This document shows positions 37,838 through 47,515 of a stretch of 64,000 nt of DNA, piece by piece. Numbering within the stretch: position 1 is the stretch's first letter; each line of letters starts with the position of its first letter. A model generated the notes under the pieces. That model made no database searches, was not told the DNA's origin, and worked only from the letters and a program-made list of their open reading frames with translations. This stretch comes from Ornithinimicrobium cavernae (GTDB lineage: Bacteria > Actinomycetota > Actinomycetes > Actinomycetales > Dermatophilaceae), in the NCBI RefSeq assembly GCF_003121625.1, contig NZ_QDDJ01000007.1:62001-126000 (forward strand), written 5' to 3'. A program made the translations under genes and the position numbers.

Positions 37838-37867
37838 AACGCCCCCGACCATGAGGTCGGGGGCGTT
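37838..37867. terminator. Bidirectional terminator between parB and trxA
   Basis: AACGCCCCCGACC (37838-37850) and GGTCGGGGGCGTT (37855-37867) form a perfect 13-bp stem with an ATGA loop, between two convergent genes. Confidence 0.9.
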
Positions 37868-37885
37868 CGTCGTCGTGGGACGGAC

Positions 37886-38209
37886 TCAGCCGAGGTAGTC
37901 CTCCAGCTCACGGACCAGCTTCTGCTTCGGCAGGGCGCCGACCAGGGTCTTGACGACCTCACCGCCGACGTAGACGTTCATCGTCGGGATGCCCGTGATG
38001 CCGTACTTGCCCGTCACGGCCGGGTTCTCGTCGGTGTTGAGCTTGACCACCTGGATCTTGTCGCCGTACTCCTCGGAGAGCTCCTCCAGGATGGGTGCAA
38101 CCATCTTGCAGGGGCCGCACCAGGGAGCCCAGAAGTCGACCAAGACGGGGGTCTGCTGGTCCAGGACGTCCGCCTGGAACTCGCTGTCGGTGGTGTGCTT
38201 CGTGGCCAT
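37886..38209 (-). CDS. trxA: Thioredoxin
   Basis: A 107-aa thioredoxin with the active site WAPWCGPCKMV and the cis-Pro in GITGIPTMNVY. It reduces protein disulfides in the cytoplasm and is itself reduced by the thioredoxin reductase encoded just upstream. GGAA lies before the ATG. Length is normal, with no signal peptide. Confidence 0.96.
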   Translation of the reverse strand: MATKHTTDSEFQADVLDQQTPVLVDFWAPWCGPCKMVAPILEELSEEYGDKIQVVKLNTDENPAVTGKYGITGIPTMNVYVGGEVVKTLVGALPKQKLVRELEDYLG

Positions 38210-38314
38210 GGGATTCCTTCCCTCGTGGTGTGCTTGCGTTGTTCGTTGAGGGGCCGGTCGGCCGGTCAACGGGCGCTACTTGTGTGAATTCTGTTGTGGC
38301 AGTGAGTAATTGGG

Positions 38315-39319
38315 TCAGTGAACGAGCTCGGCCACGGGCTGGTCGGCCTCGAGGACCGCCAGGTAGCGCTCGGAGTCGAGCGCCGCGGAGCAGCCGGTGC
38401 CGGCGGCCGTGACGGCCTGTCGGTAGGTGTGGTCGACCAGGTCGCCGCACGCGAAGACACCGGGCAGGTTGGTCTGGGTGCTCCGCCCGTCGACCAGGAC
38501 ATAGCCACCATCGTCCAGGTGCACCTGACCCTGGATGAGCTCGTTGCGCGGGTCGTGCCCGATGGCGACGAAGACGGCCGCGAACTCGGCGTCGGTCTCC
38601 TCGCCGGTGACGGTGTCGCGCAGGCGGACACCGGTCAGCTTGGGGTCGCCGTGGAGCCCGACGACCTCCGAGTTCCAGCGGAAGCTGATCTTGGGGTCGT
38701 TCTGGGCGCGCTCGGCCATGATCTTGGAGGCGCGCAGCTCGTCCCGGCGGTGGATCACCGTCACGGAGCGCGCGAACCGGGTCAGGAAGGTGGCCTCCTC
38801 CATCGCGGAGTCACCGCCGCCCACGACGGCGATGTCCTGGTCGCGGAAGAAGGCCCCGTCGCACGTGGCGCACCAGGACAGGCCGTGTCCGGAGAGGCGC
38901 TTCTCGTCGGGCAGGCCGAGCTCACGGTAGGCCGACCCCATGGCCAGGATGACCGCACGGGCGCGGTGCACCTGCCCCGAGGCGTCCGTGACCAGCTTCT
39001 CGGGACCGGTCAGGTCCAGGGCGGTCACGTCGTCGCGCACCAGCTCCGCGCCGAAACGCTCGGCCTGGGCACGCATGGCGAACATCAGGTCAGGCCCCAT
39101 GATGCCGTTCTCGAAGCCGGGGAAGTTCTCCACGTCGGTCGTGTTCATCAGCGCACCGCCCGCGGTGACCGCGCCCTCGAACAGCAACGGCCGGAGGTTC
39201 GCACGGGCGGCGTAGACGGCCGCCGTGTAACCAGCAGGGCCGGACCCGACGATGATCACGTCGCGCACCTCACCGCCGTCGGTGACAGGCGTGGTCGGCT
39301 CCTCGGGAATGGTGATCAT
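38315..39319 (-). CDS. trxB: Thioredoxin-disulfide reductase
   Basis: A 334-aa FAD/NADPH enzyme that reduces thioredoxin. The FAD motif is [17 protein letters not shown], the redox-active site is [10 protein letters not shown], the NADPH motif is [15 protein letters not shown], and the C-terminal FAD motif is [16 protein letters not shown]. The order sigma factor, anti-sigma, trxB, trxA is typical of actinobacterial origins (sigM region), suggesting thiol stress-linked expression. Confidence 0.95.
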   Translation of the reverse strand: MITIPEEPTTPVTDGGEVRDVIIVGSGPAGYTAAVYAARANLRPLLFEGAVTAGGALMNTTDVENFPGFENGIMGPDLMFAMRAQAERFGAELVRDDVTALDLTGPEKLVTDASGQVHRARAVILAMGSAYRELGLPDEKRLSGHGLSWCATCDGAFFRDQDIAVVGGGDSAMEEATFLTRFARSVTVIHRRDELRASKIMAERAQNDPKISFRWNSEVVGLHGDPKLTGVRLRDTVTGEETDAEFAAVFVAIGHDPRNELIQGQVHLDDGGYVLVDGRSTQTNLPGVFACGDLVDHTYRQAVTAAGTGCSAALDSERYLAVLEADQPVAELVH

Positions 39320-39507
39320 GCAGGACTCCAGTGTGCGTCGTCGGTGGTGGGGCCTCGCCGGGAGGCCACCCTCGTTGTCCTCAACCGATCCTACGTGCCG
39401 GATGTTCCCCGGGCGCGACCGCGCTGCTCATGCCGCCGGTCGGTGCGACAGGGTCAGGACGGCGCACGCAGCACGGGCAGGGCCCGGGGAGCAGTGTGGG
39501 TGCGGGG

Positions 39508-40401
39508 TCAGGGCAGCGGAGAGGGCCCGGAGAGCACATCCGCACAGTCCGTGCTCAGCACCCAGGCGGTGTCGCCCGAGGTGTCCTCGGCGACGACGAG
39601 GATCGCGGGCTGGTCGTCCCACAGCGCGTCGGACAGCACCAGGGTGGTGGCCCCCTCGGTGTCGAGGGCACCGGTCGCCACACAGTCGGTGGCCTCCTGG
39701 GTCGCCTGGTTGTCCGTGCTGTGACCCGGTCGTGCGTCCATCCAGGAGCTCACCTGCTCGCTCCACCCGGTGGCGGACAGCTCGACCGTGCCCGGCACGG
39801 CGGCAACCTCGGCTGCGGCACCGTCCCCGGCGCCCCCCACGGGCGCCTCATCGACCGAGCCCTGGGTCGACTCACCCTGGTCGTCGGACGCTTCGGGGGT
39901 GTCCTCATCGCCGGTGGAGCTGCCTGCCGTCTCGTTGTCGCCCCCCACGTCCAGGTCCTCGGCGCCGGCGTCCGCACCGCCCTCGGCGGAGTCGTTGGCT
40001 GCGGGAACCCGTGCGGAGACGCCGGTGTCGGTGTCGCTGCCACCGACCAGCTGGTTGACCGAGACCGTGGCCACCATGGCCACGGCGGCAGCGCCGCCCA
40101 GCCACAGGATGGTCCGACCAGGGCGCCGGCGCTGCCGCTCGGCCGTCAGGGAGACCACGCCACTGTCCTGCGCGTGTTCGGAGCCCACCGCCGACGGGGT
40201 CGCGCTGGCAGCCGCGGGGTAGGCGGAGTCGCCACCGCCGGACGAGCGTCGCTGCTGCTCGAGCTGCAGGCTCTGCGAGATGCGGGCCACCAGGTCCTCG
40301 GGCATCGGGCCAGGGTCCGGGAGATTGGCGAGCAGCGCCCGGACACCAGTGGGGTCAAGGTCGTCGTCTGAGCTGCGGGGTTCGGGTCGCGACCCTGTCA
40401 C
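39508..40401 (-). CDS. Putative membrane-anchored anti-sigma factor for the adjacent ECF sigma factor
   Basis: A 297-aa protein. A cytoplasmic N-terminal part (PEDLVARISQSLQLEQQ) is followed by one membrane segment (TILWLGGAAAVAMVATVSV, about residue 100), then an acidic, low-complexity extracytoplasmic stretch. A C-terminal domain with two Cys residues (ATDCVATG, LSTDCADVL) follows. The position between the ECF sigma gene and trxB matches RsmA-type regulators of SigM in mycobacteria, but the sequence is divergent and no zinc-binding HxxxCxxC motif is visible. The GTG start has GAGGAGG just ahead. Confidence 0.65.
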   Translation of the reverse strand: MTGSRPEPRSSDDDLDPTGVRALLANLPDPGPMPEDLVARISQSLQLEQQRRSSGGGDSAYPAAASATPSAVGSEHAQDSGVVSLTAERQRRRPGRTILWLGGAAAVAMVATVSVNQLVGGSDTDTGVSARVPAANDSAEGGADAGAEDLDVGGDNETAGSSTGDEDTPEASDDQGESTQGSVDEAPVGGAGDGAAAEVAAVPGTVELSATGWSEQVSSWMDARPGHSTDNQATQEATDCVATGALDTEGATTLVLSDALWDDQPAILVVAEDTSGDTAWVLSTDCADVLSGPSPLP

Positions 40402-40546
40402 TGGAACCTCCTCACGAGGGCATCGAACGGGTTCGGTCGGCGGTGGTGCCAGTCAGCCCCACGGAGATACGACGTCCGGCCGGACGCACAGGTTCCCGAC
40501 CGGTCCCGGCCGCTGCGTGTGAGGCGCGACACCTCGACGGTGGTCC

Positions 40547-41080
40547 TCATGCCGGCTCCAGCAGCTGGGCCATCGCACTGCGGCCACGTGCGCACCGGGA
40601 CTTGACGGTGCCCTCGGCGACCTCCAGGATCTGCGCCGCCTCGGCGACGCTGAGCCCGTGCATGTCCACGAGCACCAGCGCGAGGCGCTGGCCCTCGGGC
40701 AGCTGCTCCAGGGCCTCGCGCACGTCCAGGCGGACCTCGACGCTGCGGTGGTGGTCCCGCGTCTCCACGGGGTCGTGGTCGGCGATGTCGGCCGTCGGCT
40801 TGATCCGGCGCAGCCGGTCCAGGCACGCGTTGACCACGATCCGGTGCAGCCACGTGGTCACGGCGGAGTCGCCGCGGAAGGAGTCCGCGCGGCGGAAGGC
40901 GTTGATGAAGCCGTCCTGCACCGCGTCCGCGGCCAGCTCGGGGTCGCGCGCGGTGCGCAGGGCCACCGCCCACATGCGGTCCTTGTGGCGCCGGAAGAGC
41001 TCGCCGAAGGCGTCCGGGTCACCGTCCTTGTGCAGCTGCATCAGCTCGTGGTCCGAGCGTTCCTGCAGGTCCGGGGTCAC
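40547..41080 (-). CDS. sigM: ECF RNA polymerase sigma factor (SigM-type)
   Basis: About 177 aa. Region 2 is PDAFGELFRRHKDRMWAVAL to DAVQDGFINAFRRADSFRG, with TWLHRIVVNACLDRLRR. Region 4 is LPEGQRLALVLVDMHGLS with the helix-turn-helix VAEAAQILEVAEGTVKSRCA. It directs RNA polymerase to stress promoters. The location next to the MurJ fusion, an anti-sigma-like gene and trxBA corresponds to SigM loci. The start is uncertain: GTG codons at 41083/41080 fit best, and GTG 41119 would add 13 residues. Confidence 0.85.
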   Translation of the reverse strand: MTPDLQERSDHELMQLHKDGDPDAFGELFRRHKDRMWAVALRTARDPELAADAVQDGFINAFRRADSFRGDSAVTTWLHRIVVNACLDRLRRIKPTADIADHDPVETRDHHRSVEVRLDVREALEQLPEGQRLALVLVDMHGLSVAEAAQILEVAEGTVKSRCARGRSAMAQLLEPA

Positions 41081-41132
41081 CACGACGCCACCCCGACCTG
41101 GGCGGGGCGGCGACCGCACGGCATACGGAGGG

Positions 41133-44100
41133 TCATGACCGGGCCGTCACCTCGGAGACGCGGACGATCTCGCCGCCGGGGCCGGCCCACGCGCGGTCGA
41201 AGTAGATGACGACGTAGCGGCCCTCGGCCGGCTCGTCGGGGCTGACCGTCCAGGTGCCGGAGGCATCGTCGGAGGTGCCGATCTCGGTGCCGGAGTTGGT
41301 GGGCTCGTCGCTGACGAAGACCGTCGCCCCGTAGTCGCCCTCGGGGAACTCGACGGTGACCTCGGAGACGGTCGTGGTCTCGCCCATGTCCAGGGCCAGT
41401 CCCACGCCCTCCTTCAGTCCGCCCCAGTTGGGGGTCAGGTAGGTGAAGGTGTTCCAGGCCGTGTCGGGGTCGCCGTCGATGGCGTTGCCGGTGAGCTGCG
41501 GCTTCTCGTCACCGCCGGTCGAGTCGAAGTCCACCGCGTCGGTGAACTCGATCTCGGCCCCGGGCTCCGGGGCCTCGGTGGTCGTCTCGGCGTCGTCGGT
41601 CGCGGTCCCGGACGGGGACGGCTCGCCGGACGTGCTCGGCGTCTGGGTGGAGGTCGGCAGCGGACGCCTGTCGTCGGAGGCGGTGCCGCCGTTGAGGGTG
41701 CTGCTGATGGCGCTGTAGGCGACATAGGCGGCAACAGCGATCAGCGCCGCGATCACGAGGAGGACCACCCCGGTCTGCCCGCGCGGGGTCTCGCGGCCGC
41801 GCACGCCGGGTGGCAGCCCACGGTCGGGGGTCTGCTCGTAGCGGGCGGCGAGGTCCTGGTCCTCGGCCTCCTCGGGGGTGTAGGACGTGCCACCGGCGCG
41901 GTAGCCCTCGTCGTCCACCTGGGTGCGGAAGTAGGAGCTCGGCTGGCCCTCCACCGGCATCGCCGTGGTCCCGGCGTCCTCTGGTCGGCTCGCGGCGGCC
42001 GCGCCGATCGCTGCGGCCGCAGCTCCCCCTCCGGAGGTGTCTGTGGCCGGCTCCGGCTCCTCGGCCGGGCCCGCCGGGGTGGGCCGCTGCGGCGCGCGGG
42101 GCGCGGGCGCCACGATGTCCGAGGACCACGGGGAGAGCTGACGCGCGAGCTCGCCGGGCGTCTGAGGGCCGTCAGCGGGGTCGTAGTCCAGACCGAGCAT
42201 GGTCCGGCACAGCGCGTCGAGGTCGCCGGGCACGCCCGCGACCACCTCGGAGGGGGCCGGCAGCGAACCGTCGGCCAGCCGCCGGGCCGAGGCCAGGCCC
42301 TCGATCTCGTCGCCCGGCCAGCGGCCGGTGATGCCGGTGTAGAGCAGGCTCACCAGGTCGGCCGTGTCGATGAGTGAGGCCTCGCGGGCCGCGATGTCGT
42401 CGGTCTGCTCGATCGCGGCGGTCACCCCGACCCCGGAGACCTTGATGCTCCCGTCCCGGGTGCGCAGCACCGAGTGCGGGTTGAGGTAGAGGTGGTGCAG
42501 GCCGCGCCGGCGGGCCGACTCCAGACCGACGGCCGCCTCACCGACCACGCGGCGGGCCTCCTCGGCGGGCAGCTCGCCCTCGCTGGTCAGCGAGGCCAGG
42601 GACTCGGCGTCGGGCAGGCCCTCCTCGACGATCCAGCAGTAGCCGTTCTCCTCGCCGACGTCCAGCACCCGGACGAGCCGGGGGTCGTCGACGCCGGCGG
42701 TGCGCCGTGCGCCGTCCAGCACGGCGTGCGCCAGGATCGCCCGGTCGCCGGTGGACGGCAGCACGGTGACAGCGACCAGCCGCTCCAGCGTCGAGTCGAC
42801 GGCCGACCAGTACTCGAGCACGTCGCCACGCTGGGCCAGCAGCTCCTCAAGGGCGTAGCGTCGCCCCAGCAGTGTGCCCGGCTCGAGGCCCATGCCCCAC
42901 ACCTCCCAGTCCTGTGCGTGCCCGGATGCTGCGGCTAATCCTATGGCGGGATCGGTGGTGCTCCGTGACGAGGAGCCCTGCTCAGCGTGCCGCAGGTCCT
43001 CGTATGCCGTGGGCCGGGCCGCGTCGTCGTCCTCCTGTGCGCTTCCGTCCGGGCTGTCGTCCGACCCGTCGTGGGCCCGGTCGTCCGGCGTCGGTGGCCC
43101 ACCGCTCGTCCCCGGCGCCGGCGCCGTCGGCCCTGCGGCAGGTGGGGTGCGAGGGGCGGTCCCGCCGCGACCGAGGCGGCGCAGCAGCGGCCCCGCGGCC
43201 TCGGCCAGCTCGCTGACGCCCAACCGGTGGGCGAGTAGACCGTAGACCGCGAAGAACAGGGGCCCCCCGACCAGCAGCGCGACGAGGGAGGCCGGCCGCC
43301 CGTCGAGCAGCACGTTGCTGCCCAGGACGACCAGCACCAGGACGGCTGCAGCGGCCAGCGCGGCGAGCACGATGCGGCTGTAGCCGCGCACCACGTCGCC
43401 GAGCGGAAGTCGGCCGAGTCGCCGCCGGACCCAGAGGATGCCCAGGACGGCGGCGCACCCCTGGCCGAGGGTCTGGGCCAGGCCGACGCCGATGGCCGTC
43501 CGGGTCGGCGGGAGGGTCGCGGCGATGAGGATGCCGACGATCGAGACGGCCGTGATGACCAGCTGCAGCCGGAACGGCGTCCAACCGTCCTGGAAGGCGT
43601 GGAAGATCCGGTTGGAGAGGATGTAGACGGCGTAGGGCGCCAGCCCGATGACCATCGACATGGTCACCCAGGCCGTGGCGAGGGTCTCCTCCTGGCTGTT
43701 GTTGAAGAACAGGACGCTGCTGATGGCGGGGGCCAGGATGAGCATGCCGATGCTGATCGGCACCATCGCGACCCCGAGCAGACGCAACCCGTGGCGGTAC
43801 TGCGCGCCCAGCCCGGCCAGGTCCTCCTCGTGGGCGGACCGGGACATCTGGGTGAACATCGCGGTGATCAGCGACGTCGCGATGAGGCTGTGCGGCAGGA
43901 TGTAGATGAGGAAGGCGTTGTCGTAGAGGATCCGCCCGCCGGCGTCCGGGTCGAGGTCGCTCGCCCGGTTGAGCACGTTGCTCGACAGCCACATCCCGAC
44001 CTGGGACACGCCGATGATGGCCAGCATCCACAGCGCCATCCGGGAGGCCGCCCCCAGCCCGACACCGCGGAAGCCCCACCGGGGGCGGTAGCGGAACCCG

Positions 44101-44837
44101 CTGCGCCAGACCGGCCACAGCAGCGCGCCCGCCTGCACCATCACGCCGAGGGTCGCCGTGCCGGCCAGCAGCCAGATCATGTCGCCGGTCCACTCGCCGG
44201 GGGCGAGCGTCCTGGCCTCGGGATAGAGCACCATGAACACGGACACACCGGCGATCGCCACGATGTTGTTGGCGACCGGCGCCCACATGTACCACCCCCA
44301 CTTCTCGCGGGAGTTCAGGATCTGACCGAGCAGGGTGTAGAGGCCGTAGAAGAAGATCTGGGGCAGGCACAGGTAGGCGAAGGTGATCGCCAGGGCCAGC
44401 TGGTCGCCGGACCAGGACAGCGCGTAGAACTGCGTGAGCAGCGCCCCACCGGCGGTGAACAGCACGGTGACCAGCAACAGACCGCTGAGGGCGAGGGTGA
44501 TCAGCCGGTCGGTGAAGTCCCGCCCCTTCTCGGGGCTCATGGCCATGGCGCGCGTGAGGGCCGGGACCAGCACGACGTTCAGGACGCCCCCGGCCAGCAG
44601 GATGTAGATGGTGTTGGGCAGCGTGTTGGCGGTCTGCCATGCGTTGCCGGACGGGGACAGCAGCCCGATGGCGCCGGCGAGCAGCAGCGCCCGGACCATG
44701 CCGAGGATGCGGGACACGAAGGTGCCCGACGCCATGAGCGCGCTGGCCCGGGCCAGGGACGCCGACGAGTGGCCCGTGCTCCCGCTCGTGGGCCCAGGGT
44801 CCGCTCCGGCACCCAGGGGGGTGGACTGCTCGCTCAA
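41133..44837 (-). CDS. murJ: MurJ (MviN) lipid II flippase fused to a pseudokinase and a discoidin-like domain
   Basis: One open frame of 1,234 aa. Residues 30-560 form a 14-segment MurJ/MviN flippase (ASGTFVSRILGMVRALLLAG, NSREKWGWYMWAP, YILPHSLIATSLITAMF). After a Pro/Asp linker comes a kinase-like domain starting LEPGTLLGRRYALEELLAQ. Its HRD is replaced by HLY, its DFG by SGV and its VAIK Lys is missing, so it is a pseudokinase. A membrane segment (GVVLLVIAALIAVAAYVAY) and an extracellular F5/8-type-C-like domain follow. Mycobacterial Rv3910 has the same fusion; there the pseudokinase is phosphorylated by PknB and recruits FhaA. The TTG start overlaps the upstream stop (TTGA). An internal ATG (42893) could also yield the kinase part alone. 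Confidence 0.88.
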   Translation of the reverse strand: MSEQSTPLGAGADPGPTSGSTGHSSASLARASALMASGTFVSRILGMVRALLLAGAIGLLSPSGNAWQTANTLPNTIYILLAGGVLNVVLVPALTRAMAMSPEKGRDFTDRLITLALSGLLLVTVLFTAGGALLTQFYALSWSGDQLALAITFAYLCLPQIFFYGLYTLLGQILNSREKWGWYMWAPVANNIVAIAGVSVFMVLYPEARTLAPGEWTGDMIWLLAGTATLGVMVQAGALLWPVWRSGFRYRPRWGFRGVGLGAASRMALWMLAIIGVSQVGMWLSSNVLNRASDLDPDAGGRILYDNAFLIYILPHSLIATSLITAMFTQMSRSAHEEDLAGLGAQYRHGLRLLGVAMVPISIGMLILAPAISSVLFFNNSQEETLATAWVTMSMVIGLAPYAVYILSNRIFHAFQDGWTPFRLQLVITAVSIVGILIAATLPPTRTAIGVGLAQTLGQGCAAVLGILWVRRRLGRLPLGDVVRGYSRIVLAALAAAAVLVLVVLGSNVLLDGRPASLVALLVGGPLFFAVYGLLAHRLGVSELAEAAGPLLRRLGRGGTAPRTPPAAGPTAPAPGTSGGPPTPDDRAHDGSDDSPDGSAQEDDDAARPTAYEDLRHAEQGSSSRSTTDPAIGLAAASGHAQDWEVWGMGLEPGTLLGRRYALEELLAQRGDVLEYWSAVDSTLERLVAVTVLPSTGDRAILAHAVLDGARRTAGVDDPRLVRVLDVGEENGYCWIVEEGLPDAESLASLTSEGELPAEEARRVVGEAAVGLESARRRGLHHLYLNPHSVLRTRDGSIKVSGVGVTAAIEQTDDIAAREASLIDTADLVSLLYTGITGRWPGDEIEGLASARRLADGSLPAPSEVVAGVPGDLDALCRTMLGLDYDPADGPQTPGELARQLSPWSSDIVAPAPRAPQRPTPAGPAEEPEPATDTSGGGAAAAAIGAAAASRPEDAGTTAMPVEGQPSSYFRTQVDDEGYRAGGTSYTPEEAEDQDLAARYEQTPDRGLPPGVRGRETPRGQTGVVLLVIAALIAVAAYVAYSAISSTLNGGTASDDRRPLPTSTQTPSTSGEPSPSGTATDDAETTTEAPEPGAEIEFTDAVDFDSTGGDEKPQLTGNAIDGDPDTAWNTFTYLTPNWGGLKEGVGLALDMGETTTVSEVTVEFPEGDYGATVFVSDEPTNSGTEIGTSDDASGTWTVSPDEPAEGRYVVIYFDRAWAGPGGEIVRVSEVTARS

Positions 44838-47515
44838 GGACTCTCCAGGTCGGGCCCCGGGGGCGCGACGTTCTGCTCGTGGGTGGTCTGGCCGGCACCG
44901 TCCTGCCCGGTGCCTCCGGGCGAGGTCCTGCCGCCGGCCGGGCGCAGGGCGCGCACCAGGCCGAGGACAAGGATGACACCTGCGACGCCGCCGAGCAGCC
45001 AGTAGATCCAGACGCCGGTGGGCTGCACCCGCACGACGGTCTCCTCGGCCGTGCCGACCTGGGTGCCGTTCGGGGTGCTGAGACTGGTGTGCAGCGGGAC
45101 CTGGCCGGCGGCCACCGCCCGCGCCCGGAACTGCACGGTCGCCCGGGACTCCGGGCCGATGGTGATCGGGTCGGGCTGCCCCAGCACGCGCAGGCGCCCG
45201 TTGCCCGGGTCCACGCTCATCCGCAGCCCCTCGATCGGCAGCGGGAGCTCGTTGACGACGGTGATCTGCATCAGGCCCTCGTCGGCGAAGAGGTTGATCG
45301 TCGTGGGGTTGATGGACAGGCCGTTGAGGATCTCGCCGGCGAGGGCCTCGGCGTCCTCGACCGGCTTCTCCCAGCCCTCGGCCGTCCTCCAGCTCGTGGA
45401 GTACTGCCGGTCGAGCACGCGCAGCCAGGTGTCGCGGGCCTCCTCGGTGCCGGGCACGATCGCGGAGACGCCGACCACCTCCTCCCGGGTCAGCTCTGTG
45501 CGCCGCACCCGCGTCATGGTCAGCGGGCTCTCGCCCGGCTCGGGGTATGCCGTGAGGTCGCCCGGGACGGCCGACCCCGGACCGTCGTCGGTCGCCCGGG
45601 GCCCCTCCTCGCCGGGTGACTCGACCGTCGTCGTCTCGGAGGTGCTGGCAGCGGTCAGCAGCTCGCTGGCGGTGCTGCTCTCCAGCCACGGCGCCCTGCC
45701 CGCGGCAGCGGTCAGGGCCTGCAGGGTCGGTGCGTCCACCTGGGCGGTGCGCGGGATCGCGATGACGATCGAGCGGTCCGTGGCCGGGCGCTCCTGGTAG
45801 ACGGCGAGCGTCTCGGCGAGGAACCGCTGGACGGCGCGACCGTCGCGGTCCTCGGCGCCCGAGGCCGCCACGACGGCGCTGAGCCGCTCGTCGTAGCCGA
45901 TCAGCTGTGGGCCGGAGGCGTGCGGTCGGACGGCGTTGCCGGTCAGTGCCACGTCCTCCATGACCTGGGACGGGACGACGGCGGCACCGAGGCTGCCGTT
46001 GCCGTCCCCCGCCGCGCCCGTGGCACCGCCGGCCGCCGACCAGACCGCGCGCAGCGACTCGATGAGGTCGTCGGAGAACGTCCGGGCGACCGGCCAGGCG
46101 ACGTCGGTGCGGCCCGGGGCGACCAGGCCCTCGGCAGTGTCCCGCCCCACGAGCGCAGCGATCTCGCCCACACCGGCCCCCAGGCCCAGCAGGGCCGCAG
46201 CGTCCGTGTCGCCGACGGGGAGCCACCACAGCTGTCCCTCGGGGAGCTCGCGGATCTGCTGGGTCAGGGCCTCGACGGCGCTCGCGGTGGTGGGCGGTGT
46301 CGGCGGGACGACCGGCTCCGGCGCCTGTGTGGGCTCCTCCGAGTCGTCGGGCGGGCCGGTCGTTGCGGTGGAACCGGGGGACCGGGTCGCGCCCGAGCCG
46401 TCGGGGCCGGTGGTGCCGGGTCCCGACGGGCCGGTGGTGCCGGGTCCCGATGGGTCGGTGGCCGCACCGTCGCCCGAATCGGCGTCGCTGCCCGCCGTCG
46501 CTCCTGCGCCAGGGGCGTCCGGTGCGGACGCGGACGACGTGGGCGGCGTGACGGGTGGTGACGGGGACGGCTGGGACGGGGCCGGTGGCGTCACGCCCGG
46601 GTCGGTCGGCTCCGGCTCCGTCTCCGTCGGCGGGGCCTCCTCACCGGGCAGCACCACGGCCTCGGTCAGCGAGGCGACCGGGTCGAGGGGCTCCAGCAGC
46701 GCCGGGTCCACCACGAACGTCGCGTCGGTCCCGGCCAGCCCCTCGAGCAGCTCGAGGTTGCGGGACCCGGGACCGATCGCCTCGGCCCAGGCGTCCGCCC
46801 GGGTCCGGTCGTCCGGATCGACCAGGTCGGGCCCACCGGGCAGCGTCAGCGGAGCCAGCCAGGCGATCCGGACCGGGTTGAACGCGGCGTCGTCCGCGTC
46901 CCGCCAGGGCAGGAAGGTGCGCAGCTCGCTGCCGGGCAGCGCGGCCCCGGCCACGGCGCCGCTCTCACCGGGGTCCGTGACGGCGGAGCCCTCGTCACCG
47001 GAGTCGGCGCCGCCAGCGTCCGGGCCCTCCTGCGCCGCGTCCTGGGCCAGCACCTCGACCCGCAGCGGCAGCGTGGCGAACTCGAAGCCCGGGGCGAGTG
47101 CGTCCGGCGGCACGTCGACGAACCACCGGACGGTCGAGCCCGGGGCGAGCGCGACACCCACGTGGTCCTCGGCCAGCCCGATCGGTGTCTCACCCAGGCC
47201 GACCTCGGCCCACTCCTGGACGGCCTCCCGCGTGTCCAGCCCGCGGTAGGCGGTGCTCACGCGGACGCTGTGCACGGGGACCGGGTCGGCACCGGTGTTG
47301 CTCAGGGTGCCGGAGAGCCGGATGGTGGTGTCAGGGGCGGCGATCGCCGGTGACACGACATCCAGGCGCACCTCGACCAGGGCGTCCTCGGCAGCCACCG
47401 CCGCGGAGGTGACCCACGTCAGCGGTGCGATGAGGACCGCAGCCTGCAGTACGGCATACGTCAGGAGCAGGGCGACCAGTCCGCGCAGGGACGGCGCGGG
47501 GCGGTGGTGGCTCAC
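44834..47515 (-). CDS. DUF6049 family secreted/membrane protein
   Basis: An 893-aa protein. It has an N-terminal signal (LVALLLTYAVLQAAVLIAPL), an Ig-like beta region (RLDVVSPAIAAPDTTIRLSG), a large domain resembling polysaccharide-deacetylase-like barrels interrupted by a Ser/Thr/Pro/Gly linker of about 120 residues with GPGTTGP-type repeats, and one C-terminal membrane segment (YWLLGGVAGVILVLGLVRAL). It always sits between a NUDIX gene and murJ in actinobacteria, suggesting a cell-wall role; the function is unknown. The GTG start overlaps the NUDIX stop (GTGA). Confidence 0.82.
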   Translation of the reverse strand: MSHHRPAPSLRGLVALLLTYAVLQAAVLIAPLTWVTSAAVAAEDALVEVRLDVVSPAIAAPDTTIRLSGTLSNTGADPVPVHSVRVSTAYRGLDTREAVQEWAEVGLGETPIGLAEDHVGVALAPGSTVRWFVDVPPDALAPGFEFATLPLRVEVLAQDAAQEGPDAGGADSGDEGSAVTDPGESGAVAGAALPGSELRTFLPWRDADDAAFNPVRIAWLAPLTLPGGPDLVDPDDRTRADAWAEAIGPGSRNLELLEGLAGTDATFVVDPALLEPLDPVASLTEAVVLPGEEAPPTETEPEPTDPGVTPPAPSQPSPSPPVTPPTSSASAPDAPGAGATAGSDADSGDGAATDPSGPGTTGPSGPGTTGPDGSGATRSPGSTATTGPPDDSEEPTQAPEPVVPPTPPTTASAVEALTQQIRELPEGQLWWLPVGDTDAAALLGLGAGVGEIAALVGRDTAEGLVAPGRTDVAWPVARTFSDDLIESLRAVWSAAGGATGAAGDGNGSLGAAVVPSQVMEDVALTGNAVRPHASGPQLIGYDERLSAVVAASGAEDRDGRAVQRFLAETLAVYQERPATDRSIVIAIPRTAQVDAPTLQALTAAAGRAPWLESSTASELLTAASTSETTTVESPGEEGPRATDDGPGSAVPGDLTAYPEPGESPLTMTRVRRTELTREEVVGVSAIVPGTEEARDTWLRVLDRQYSTSWRTAEGWEKPVEDAEALAGEILNGLSINPTTINLFADEGLMQITVVNELPLPIEGLRMSVDPGNGRLRVLGQPDPITIGPESRATVQFRARAVAAGQVPLHTSLSTPNGTQVGTAEETVVRVQPTGVWIYWLLGGVAGVILVLGLVRALRPAGGRTSPGGTGQDGAGQTTHEQNVAPPGPDLESP

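Noticed and set aside
44838..46229. The N-terminal extension of the murJ frame through the DUF6049 gene
   Set aside because: The extra 460 codons are compositionally filler and overlap a better gene in another frame; the TTG at 44837 gives the normal TTGA junction.
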